A stretch of DNA of 64,000 nt from the NCBI GenBank assembly GCA_000328365.1, contig KB300771.1, positions 167,024 through 231,023 of the forward strand. The letters run 5' to 3'. The notes beneath the pieces are model-generated. The model saw nothing but the letters and a program-made list of their open reading frames with translations, ran no database searches and was not told the DNA's origin. Made by a program: the position numbers and the translations under genes. This DNA comes from Capitella teleta. Its lineage: Eukaryota; Annelida; Polychaeta; Capitellidae. Shown here in pieces: positions 30,552 through 42,500 of the stretch (position 1 is the stretch's first letter; each line of letters begins with the position of its first letter).

Positions 30552-33500
30552 ATGAACTTCCTTCGAAGGAGGTTCAGTTCCAGTGACCTGCAGGGTGAGC
30601 TAGCCGACTCCTCTGCAGGCCCTCAAGCTCCAGACAACTCCGGCTTCAGCTTCAACTTCCCCAAGAAAGGTCCTTCTCCGAGTGCGCCCAGTTCGCCCTC
30701 CAAGTCCAGCAGCAGCGTCCAAGGCATCACCAGAAGCCTCATCAACGCGGCTCAGAATGCAGCTACTGGAGTCGGGGGCAAAGCGGGCTACAACAAAGAA
30801 CGCTGCAAAACGCTACTGGTCATCGATGATCAACACACCGATTGGTGAGTGGCCGGGGATCAGCAATGAGTGCTGATTGCAGATGAGCACTGAGCCGCCG
30901 AAAAATATCGATCATAGCAGTTGGCGGTCACGGCATCTCGAATCGATTTAGACAAATGTTCTGTCTTCCGGAATCGTATAATGTTCCGTGTAATTGGTGT
31001 AGTTTGGATACTTCTGGTCATTAATGACCAATTAATTAATTAATTAATTTATGGCTATAACTGATTACGCAATCGTGTTACGTCATTGTAACCCTAGTAT
31101 AAGTCATTAATCCTTTACAGACTCATCTCTGGCTTTAATTGTGGAATATTCTGATTGATTAATTAATTAATTATTTGATGCACAGTTTTGGATGTTTTTT
31201 TACCGAACCAGAGAATGGTGAGACATACATTGTTAAAGCAGATGCCTGGGTGGGCATAACCCTTTTATCAGCAGCATTATAAGGCTCATAAATATAATTC
31301 CCTTTCCCAGAAAATTGCTTTGCGTTTTATGACACACACAAATTTTGTTCTCATACAAAGACAAGAAAGAAAATACTTTCTCTTCTCGCTTATGCCAGAT
31401 TGTAAAGTTTATATTTCAGTTTTTATCACTTTTTCTGTTCATAGGAGCAAGTATTTCAAAGGAAGGAAAATATTTGGAGACTGGGACATCCGTATTGAAC
31501 AGGTTTGTACTGATGTTGTGGTATGTATATTCGTGGTAGGAGCATGGACTATATTTACCTCATTATACATCCTTTAACCATGCAGTGATTATCTCATATT
31601 ATATGAGAGCATGATTAAACCATATAAAAATATATGATACATATTATAAACTGAAGACACCATTGCAATGCACATTTATGACAATAACGAATAGAAAAAA
31701 AAAACCCTCATCATTTCCAATTGCAAGACATGAATTATGGATTACCAATATGGCGGTTGCCCTCTTGTGAAAGAAGAATAACTGTCCACTCCACCAATCA
31801 ATGAAGTCTCTATACCATCTAATGGAAAGTCATGCACAGGAATGGTGGTTCAACTGCTAAGCTGACTGTCAATAATTCATAGATGATATTGTCCGTTTGG
31901 ACAAAGAAACCAGGATTAACAATTCGACCGTTAATATGGACCACGAAACTCGATAATAAGACTCCGTGTCATACATTATTACACCAATAACCAGCATGGC
32001 GGATATAATTAACTGATAATCAGAGGGATAAACACTTTGGTTATCTCAGGTCGGGTCTCGTGGCTAATAAGAGGATTGCATGGCTTTGGGCTCTGCTATG
32101 GGAACCCGTAGAACTGGGCTGTTAATGGAACCCGTATTAGTCGATATTTTTGCTGGTCGTTTTTTGTTGAATGTAGGGAAATTATATCACCGTCAATGTG
32201 TGAGCACATTGTATTAAATGTTATAATGGTGCTCGCATGTAAAAAATGCAGTGCTTTGGTGTTCTCAAATCAGCTCTTTGCTACCTGATAGGCATATTAT
32301 CATGCAAAAATTCACTTGCCTTGAAACAAGTATACCTGTATAATTACAAGCGAGTTTATGCCATGATTATACATTTTATGCCATGATTATACATTTTATG
32401 CCATGATTATACATTTTATGCCATGATTATACATTTTATGACATCCTCTCTTTGCAGGCCACCTTCTCTGAAATTAACTTAGCAGCGTACACTGACAGCG
32501 GGACTGTCGTTGACATTCAAGTCACCAGGAATGGAACGAAGGTCGTTCGGTAAGTCACTAGTCTCGTCATCATTGTGATGCAGACCATGAATATGCATGA
32601 GACTAACCAGGGGAGGAAGGGCCAAACGAAAGACAGAAGATTGAATGTGAAGGATTAGAGAAGGGAAACAGTAGGTTAAGCTTCCAGTCAGCATTGGTTT
32701 ATGCGCAGTGCACAGCCCATCACAACCAACTGAGCGTTTGTGCATGAAGTTTTCAGTCTTGTTTCCTTGAATTGTGAATCAGTACTTCTTGCATCGATTC
32801 CTTGTTGTTGTCGGGGCCATAGGCTCAGAGGTCGATACTGTCAATAATGGGTTCACGCTATTGCGTCGCACTTTGCTTTGTTCCCTCTACGCACTCCTGC
32901 TATGTGTGCAATATGCTTCGTATTGGCATTGAGAACAAGACCCAACTCACGTTTTTGTCTTTCTCTATTACAATTGTATATGCATAGTACTGCACTCCAA
33001 TATGGAAGTTCATTGATATAGGGCATAGAAACAATGTACTCAACACCTGCATCAGACGTCTTGAAAAAAAAAGTTGGATTGCACCATTGCGTAGTATAGC
33101 AAGTATTTGTAACCAATACTTAAAATATCGGTGATTCACTTGTTTGTTTAATAAAATGTATTCAGTCCGAATCAAAATGTCTGCCATGTTGGCTTAATTG
33201 CAAATGGCGGATTGCGTTCGTTGGGCCTCGTCGCAAGACGATAGTAAATCAAGGCTGAGGAGCCGCACGCTTTCCCCAGACAAGGATGCCTCCAAACTCG
33301 ATCGATTTTGGGGTACAGAAATTCCATTATGCTCCACGGATGGGGCGTAGGGAGAAAGGGGGTGGGGTAAGCGAGGAGGATGCCGGGAATGAACATTCCC
33401 TCTCACAGCCCCTCGTATGGTGTGCAATTGTAAAGACGGGCAGCTATGCAAAGGTTGAGAGCCATGGCGTGTGTAACTGATGTTGACCCAAGAGAACATA

Positions 33501-36500
33501 GTTGTACTACTAAAAGGGGTTTTATGTTGGACATGGGAGAAACGTGGGCATATACAACCCCATTATAAAGGTGTCCAAAATGTTCATACGAAAGCAACAC
33601 CTCGCAGAAGAGCATGAAGTCCTCTCAGCCATGATCCTGTCTCAATTAAGGGTACTGACGCAGTGTGACTGTTACATGCATATTGCATTAAGAAGAGGAG
33701 GGAATCATCCAATGCCTCGACATGAAGACAGATCTGCTGTCATTGCTTTTGCCTCGGGGAGATTTCCAATGCAATCTGCCTCCAACTCTCATTTGTGTGT
33801 TGAAATGCTTGTGTGTTTTCACATGATTAAGTGTTCTAGTCCTGCCGGCCATTGGCTGAGCCTTTTAGCCTACAGGCTTAAGCTCATCCTAACCAATAGG
33901 TTTCTGGCCTTTGGGTAAAGCCTTTATACGTACAGCCAGGAACAAATTTCCCAAGAGCCAAATTGATATTAATGTTAATTGGTATAATATAAACTGTTGA
34001 TATCCTAAGTTGCTTTACTGAACACCCAAATGTTCTATATTTTTAGCAATACCCAAACAACCATAGGTAAACATAGTTTCAATTAGTGCCTGTGCCTATT
34101 GTTTTTTATATGTAGGAACATAAATATCTCAGCCCATTTCATAAATCCACTTTGACAGCTGACTCCACCCAATTTCTCGTTCGTCATTCTAGGAAATAGG
34201 CGAGCACACAAACCCAACCTCAACATGTTTTTTTTCCTGTCTTCGCTGTCGCGGAAAGCAATATCTCTCTCTGTTTATTTATAAGCGAAATACAGTAAAT
34301 GACATAACTGTGTTCTGCATGGTGTTATGGTATAATACCAAAAAGGTTTAAGTCCAATGCACCTCACGCCCTCTCATTAGCAGAAGATGCTTAACGGGAA
34401 TTACGTAATAGTGCCTCCGAGGATGAGTTTAACCAGACTAATGTGATGACGTCTGCAGTCTTCCTGGGTGTTTATAGTACTCATGGCTAGTGTTGATGAA
34501 AGACGACACCTTCGGATAATTAACATATCTCCATTTGGACCAGCGCACGTGCTCACAATGTCCTCTGTTACCAAATAATGGATACATAAGCTATTGGAGT
34601 CTGTTGCGTGCGTGCAGGTATCTATTATTATATTATGAATATGATTCCTGATTGGAGATTAACGTGTTACTCGGTGCCTCCATGCAAACTGAATCCAAAT
34701 GTCAAATTAATTACAGAGTTCATCAGACTATTCAATATGCATAATTGACACGTGGCTAAAGGTGTTGTTTATCATCTTGAGGTGCCGGTTCATCAACTTC
34801 AAGGATTTTGCAATGCTGGTGTTATTCACAAATATATTTATAAATAAATATTTAAATATAATAATATTTTAATAAAAAATATTTTAATATTTATTAATAA
34901 ATATATAAATTATTTATAAATAAATATAGTTTATACTATCGTAATGATAAACGACCGGCTTCCTGGCTAACGATGTCAGGTCCAATTCCTGCCTTGATCG
35001 CAGTATCCAGGGTTGCGCGTTCTTTGCTGGCATAGGTCCAGACGCACTCACAATCAATTGTTGACATTGCGAGCCTTGCTCTATCGATCCACTGGTCTTA
35101 CCACCACTCCTCCCCCTCCTTCTCCTCCTCCTCCTCCTTCTCCTCCTTCTTCCATGATCCCCGTACCTTAGACGAAACCAAGATTTGTAAGTTATGACTA
35201 GCAGCTGATTTCGCAATCGCTGCTCACAGGGGCATTGGCGATGTTGTCCTCTTATTGCCGGCAATAAACAGAGGTCTGTGCAATATGCGATTGTTAATTA
35301 CTTTTATGGGCAAACGCCGACTTCGTTGTGTGCAGTTATTGTGACAAGTGTGGTTGGTTTATTCATCTTACGTCATCGACCCTTGACTCTTTCAGAATAA
35401 TAAAAATTGGCTCACTTAATCTAGGTTGTTATAAATTGCATGATGTCAACATTGTTAATTGTTCCTCATGATATGTTCATGTCGTTTGCTGACTAACAGA
35501 CAGATGCATATATTGAGATCTCTCCCACGTATATATTTACTTTGGTACCCATACTGCATATGTCACGTGCACATTGTGATATTCCCAAGTGGCATCTCAA
35601 TCAATTATATAACTGTGCTACAGACAAAATATCCGGTTGACGATATATTGCAGCATAAAGCCCCATACTTAATGTTCCAAAACAGCTACCTCTTCCATTT
35701 TCCATTACAAGGATTCTTTTCTTACCTCAATAATTCTGCTACAGGTAACTCTTATATCGATTCCAGGTACTCCTGTGACTTAAAGGTAAACGGGTTGAAG
35801 TGTTTCTTAATTACACGTTGGTGGTGGTTGAATCAGAAGTGTTGGTTGCCGTGATATATATTGCTGCATAACATACTGTGCTAATAACCATCTCAATACC
35901 TTTCTTTTCGACAGGTCTTTCAAGCCAGATTTCGTTTTAGTTCGACAACATGTCAGGGATGCTAACGAGAATTGGAAAAATATCATTCTTGGCTTGCAAT
36001 ATGGAGGAATCCCAAGCCTCAATTCGCTGAATTCCATCTTCAACTTCCTGGAAAAACCATGGGTGGTGAGTATATCCCCAGCATTAATTATTCAGCCGCT
36101 TCCATATTCCGGAATTCCTGGCAGTTTCACTAATGGGACATGTTCGGTGTGGAATGACATATTGTCGTAAATAGTAACGACTTCAAGACTAAATGTTTCG
36201 TTTCCTTTGGGAGCTATGGGGTTTCTGTTTAGCTGTGAGTTGATTATCAAGGGCACACATTAGTGTCACAAGAGAGTACAGAGTAACAGTAACAAGAAAT
36301 ATCCCCACAGTATTGCTGTATTTTGTACATTGAATTAATTAACCCATACACATATTCTCAATGTACAGCAGTATTTTCGGCACACGTGGGGCATTCATAT
36401 TTCTAATTTGACGTCATCAAAGCATCCCTGTTTGACCTCTCTGTGGAGTGAGGGGGGCCAATGTTCCGCTTATAGATTGTGATATTCATACTGATGGGTC

Positions 36501-39500
36501 ATAATGAGAGTCCTTAAAAGGGATCTGCTTGGCCTTAACAGAAATGCTGTGATCGTTTCCTTTTTGGCTCCTTCTGTTCGCATTCATGCCATTCCTTCCT
36601 TCGTGTCATTGTGGGTGGTTTTGTTACGTCAGCAATTTCTTGTACCTTGTACCCTAGTTTACCTTTCCCATGTTTTTGGCTTAGCTGCAAGGTAAAAATG
36701 TGTGAGCTGTAATTTTGTGTAGAAGTTTCGTTACCATTCATAGTGTTGGGTATATGAGCATGTCATATTGATAGGTTGTCTGGGTGGGCTTTTTCGTCTT
36801 TACATAGCATTGTTTGTTCATTATCAGCCTTAATTAATCTGAGAGCGTCGACGAAAAAAAAACTTTTTGTTACATAACATATCAAAAATAGCATCAACAA
36901 GCTATCAGTGACACATGCGTTTAGTTTCATACCTCAAAGTTATAATTTCAAAATAGCATCAAACCATTGAGTAGATTTATATAAAGTAACGTTGAATGTA
37001 TATAAAGTAAATTTGAATGTATATAGAGTAAAATTGAATGTATAATTTATAAAGTAAAGTTGAATTTATATTGCACTTAATTGAAGTAAACTTGAATGTA
37101 TATAAAGTAAAGTTGAATTTATATTGTACGTAATTGAAGTAAAGTTGAATGTATATAAAGTAAAGTTGAATGTATATAAAGTAAAGTTGAATGTATATTG
37201 CACGTAATTGTAATTTCAGTTCGCGCACCTAATTCAAATCCAGAAACGCCTGGGCAAAGACCGCTTCCCTTTGATAGAACAATCGTACTACCCGAACCAC
37301 AAGGAAATGGTGAGTAATCTATGGGTGAGTGTCCAGTGCCATCGACCCCTCATTTTTCTCAGCCTTTGCTCGTTATGTAACTTTTGTTTCCTCGCTGACA
37401 AACCCAGGGGTCAGAGTTCATATGAATGACGAATCCAGGGGTCAGAGTTCATATGAATGACGAACCCAGGGGTCAGAGTTCATATGAATGACCTTCCTTT
37501 GAGCTAAAATATTTGATGTCAGATTGTGAGCTCACAACCTGAGCAAACATAATTTATGTTATATTATGAGCTGGTCTCCCTGGGTTTTTCTCACATCATA
37601 GATTAGATACATTTTAGTCTCGGACGCTAAGTTATTTGTCAGGTCAGTGCTCTATAATAGGAAGTGACGTAACAATGCAAGTGTATACAATTATAATCAA
37701 GCATGTTATATTTCGCAACCTAAGCTTCACTTGCAACTTGTAATGCATATTTTTTTATTTTGACCAAAGCGATTAAAATAGTTAAATTAGCGATCAATCA
37801 AGTCCTGTCTCTCTTTCTCCTTGGTGATGTTGTGATTGTGATCTTTGGCTAATATATATATTGCACAAATCGATGGCTGAACGGACATTTCACATTCTTC
37901 ATCTTTTCTCTGTATCCAGTTCTCAATCGTTTCTTTGCACGAACTTTTACATCAAATACCTTTTTTCACCTTTAATTATTGTCTTTGTGACCTACTCAAC
38001 ACGGTGTCAAATGGATTCCAAGGTTTGAGGCAGTTGTGTATCCTGTATTACGTAACAGAATGGGCCACCAATTTTTACTCAGTATTTGTAACTTGTACAC
38101 TTATTATATCAGGCATCTGTATACAACGTTTTTATCTTATTCAGTGACAAATTAATTATGAACAAACTAGTATACAAGTGATTGAACAGGTTATATTTAT
38201 TTATTTATTTGGTAATGATAACGATATAATATAACATGGAAATTCAATATCCTGGATTGATAAAATAATAGGGATAATTACATTGATTATATTACAAATT
38301 ATCACTGTACAGGCAAATATATACAAGAGACATTCAATGGGAAATAAGCATGCAATGAAAGGTAACTATAGTGAACAGGGAAAGACGCATGTGCAACATA
38401 ATTCTTCAGAAACAACTCCGGAAATAGCAGAGCTTAACAGAGCCACAAAGTCCTCCTAATGTATTCAATGATGCAAGCACTTTCTGAGGTCTTTATTGTG
38501 TCTCCATTCACATCTCGACTCTATTTGTCGGCAGTTAGAATTTCTATCATAACATCCTTGTTCATCTTCATACGGACTCCACATGCACGACCCACGTGAT
38601 CGGTGAGACATACAGGATCGATGATAACATGTCTCAATCTGAAACAACACATAAAACTCTACTTTGTATCATGATGTGTACATAAAAGGGGAAGAGTTCT
38701 ATGACTCAGGGACGCACACAAGTCAGCTACCTATAACAGTACAGGGTTAAAACAGGACAGCCAAAATGGCAGCCACCTAGACAATTAAAGGAATCTGCTT
38801 CCTGTCTCGCCATATACAGCACTGTCTGAGTACCTGCTATAAAAGGTAGAAGATGCCTCATCAGTGAAATTGGCTCACTCGGTTGCCCCGGGTTACTTCC
38901 TAATTGATCTTGTGTGGACTGCTTCGTGGTCTTTGAAGCTCTTGCGCTTGACATGAACTATTCATGTCATTTTATGTTCATTTGTACAAATCATCATCAT
39001 AGTATTATTCCTTCACTGCGGTGCACACCTTGTCCTCACAAATCATTAGCATGTGGTTTATTTTTAATTGTCATATTTCTTTACCGCACCTGGCATGAGC
39101 AACTCTTGCCGTACAGATCGAGACCAAGTGCTCTTTTTTGCCTGTGGCTAAGTGAAGCCCAAGGCATTGTATGTCTGCAAAGGCCCGTCCACAGTCTTCC
39201 TTGTGAGATCCAACCTACCACACAAGACATGTAAATAGACTGTGATAAGTGAAAACTCAAGGGCTTTCTGCCTGTCACCTGTACCTAGTATGAGATATCC
39301 AACTTTGCTTTCCAATCTGACTCCGCAAGATGCATCGTGGAGACTTGTGTATAGCCACAACTGGGTACTGGCGTTCTGAGCTGAGGTAGTTGGTTGTTGA
39401 GTAGTGTATGGAAAGGTGGCATCAATTTCCATGTCATCTGTCACTTTTTCAATGTCATCTGGTCGCGTTGCTGTCAGGTCAAATCCCGTTGGGGTCTCGT

Positions 39501-42500
39501 CGGGCAATGAGATCTCGTCCGGCAATTCATCGTAGGATTGCGTCACGTGTAAGTTTGCAACTTTCTGTGAAGCGTTCCTTCTCCATTTTTGGTTTCGATT
39601 TCTCCGTGGTTTCGTTTTCTGTTGACCACCATGAAATGATTGAGTTTCACTTTCAGTTGTGGTGCCTAGGATGGTGGAATCTCCCTGTAATGAAAAGAGT
39701 GCCTCATTAATGGATCGGATATGGCGTTCCTAATGCAAACCTTGAATATTTCCTTGACCTCAATTTCATATTTCCTGGAAACCGGAGTCGATTGACCATC
39801 AAATGAGTCGTATATGACGACCTCCGGAGATATAACCCGAGCTTTGACCGCTGGAAATCGAAACGAGTGACATAGAAAAAAAAAAAAAAAAAAAAAACCC
39901 AAAAAAACAACAATCCTAATGGGGCGAATACAAATCCGATTGAGTGAATGGAAACCGTTGCGGTGCCACGAAAGACTGTAACATTGAAATCATTGATCGG
40001 AGTTTACTGGAATGATATGCAGCAGCAGTGGTTGTTGAAACGGCTGATAATATACTCGTTCTACAGATAAACAGGGTTAAAATTCTAAATCTTCTCAGAG
40101 GTCCGAGCAACACCAACATTGATCATTCCTGGCAGCATGGGAAATCAATCTAACACGCTGTGGTTATCGTACCATTGCCAATGCGCATAAACGCATATTC
40201 TAGCTAATTATATTATATTATAGATATATATATTATATTATATATTATATTATAGATAATTATGAACTCACCAAAACCAGCTTGACAGAAATGGGTTTGA
40301 AGGTGGCCCAGAGAACACGAACACGCATCCAACTCGAGTAAAAAATGAACAGCAAATATTGCGAGGAAGAGTATATTCTCCATGTTGAAATTCCTGAGAA
40401 GGGAGAAGGATAATTATGAATAAAAATTGAGCATTAACTGTTATGGTTAGCAAAGATAGAAGAACGTACAACAGGAGGATAGAGGATGATGCAATAGATT
40501 ACGCAAAAGGGGTTGATTTGGTTCAAAATAGTACAGAGTTAGCCACCGATTGTACGCAATTGAATTCCAATTATAAGGTTGTACCTAATTGGCAGCGCGC
40601 AGTTGCCTCCATATAACATAGTTACGAGATCAAATAACATTTATACACACAAAATAAACAATTGAAGAACAGATGGTGAAAGTCAAAATTATACTCACTT
40701 CATGGTTTCTCTAAATGCGATAAAATCCTGTACGTATACATAGAAAAAAAAACTCAAATATATACACGGAATACCAGGATGCGGTCGCATTTCACATCAC
40801 TATGTTCCGCTTAATGGTGATAACTTCCTTGTTATAAGGATCCGTAACCATATAAATATCTCTGAATCGGTATCGATACGTGACCCATTGCTGAGCGCCA
40901 GGTCTGTATCTCGGATTCAGTGTCGTCATCGTTTTGTAACGAGTGAAAATGAAAACAATATCAGGGTTGAGAACCATCTTGGCGCCGTTCAGAGCGAATT
41001 GCGTTTGAGTGGATTTTGCAAGGATGCTGCACTGTAGCTTATAGCGCGCAATGCATTGTGGGATGCTTAGCCGCACTTGGCTGCTAAGTGTGAACAGCAC
41101 TTGAGTCGAGGGGTTCTTCTTAGGAAATACTACATTTAACTCTGATTCGCCTTCAGACCACACACAGCTCCATCTCTTATCCTTGCTCGTTTGTCTCCCT
41201 CTTTGATTCTGTTCGTTTTCTGAACGGCGAAATTTACTTAACTAAAGAGATTAAGAAACACGGAGCCCGAACGTAGCTACAATGTTGCATGACAGAAGAA
41301 TCGTGTTATTCGTGACCTCCGCAGACTATTCCTCAGTGGCTTTGTGTATCTATCTTAAGTTAAAGCTAATCAACATACAACTTTGTATCCAAAACCGAAT
41401 TGTGTTTCTGGTTGCATATATTTATAACATTTATAGAGCTTTGTTTTCATAAGAAGACAGAACTTTCTATGATCATCATTGAGGATAGCCGAGATCGACA
41501 GTGGTCAATATATATCTCGTATGATCACTTCTATAACTTCAATCTACATAACAATTAGATATGATGAAATGTACATGCTAGCCATGCTATATATTCCTCT
41601 CACACAATGTCAATCTCGTCCACAGTGTCTGCATAACATAACCGCAATGGACAGAGTGCCACGAAGAAATGAGCTTTGGCCTCGTTAGCAATCAGCGTCT
41701 CTAGATCCCAAAATGCTTTTCACCAAATGTATTATAACACAAGCTCCACCAGGGAACAGCATTGTGCACCGATCCATTATACCAGCAACGCCTTGCTGAC
41801 AGCAGAAAACAATGATATAATTTAATGCTTGGGTAACTGCGCATTCAGCCAGTAATACCTGGATTGATTGATATGGAACATGCTGTGTTTAATGCTGCGG
41901 AGATACAGCACCACGTAATGGGCAACTCAAGTCATAAGCCACACACCTTGAACCTCAACCAGACTCTTAATTATCCATGGATTGCATAAGCAATGCTATA
42001 GGTGTTAATTAACTGTGTGTATCATAGAACCAGTTGATTATTCTACTTTATAAATGCTTAAAATAATCAAAATAATGATGGTTCTATTGGTTGGTAGATA
42101 AACACGTGAAATGCATCCGGTACTGAGCCCTGGTCGGTCTATTCAAAATCACGTGTCGTGATCTTATCCAGGATTGGTATATTATTCAAATTCACGTGAG
42201 TACCTGGAGGATTTATCTCTCAAAAGCCATATTAGTACGTCAATCAGTATTCACTCTTACAGGTGAGTGTTACCGTAAGCATTACCTATTCTTTTACATG
42301 AGGTTTGGTAAACCTTATGTCTTGCTCTGCAGAATCAACATATGGCTGCAAGTTATGAATTCTATGCATGAAAGAAAAGCTTACAAATCGTTGCATCTTG
42401 TTTCGCTCTCTTATGAATTTTAATAATTATAATAACTACATAAAGGTTTGTTTAATGACTATTTCTTTAATTGGCACATATAGTAATGATAATCATTATT

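Noticed and set aside
33544-33918. 124-codon plus-strand frame in synapsin intron 3
   Set aside because: No recognisable domain, no splice or expression signals.
34914-35264. Minus-strand frame with a poly-arginine run
   Set aside because: The arginines come from a CTC/CTT polypyrimidine tract in a synapsin intron; no family features.
36980-37228. Minus-strand frame with repeated [12 protein letters not shown]
   Set aside because: Translation of the 21-bp minisatellite.
39148-39280. Read-through C-terminus of TIMP exon 3 (ending NALGFT)
   Set aside because: Splicing at CTAG|GTACAG to TGGTAG|GTTGG gives the TIMP block [16 protein letters not shown] in correct phase.
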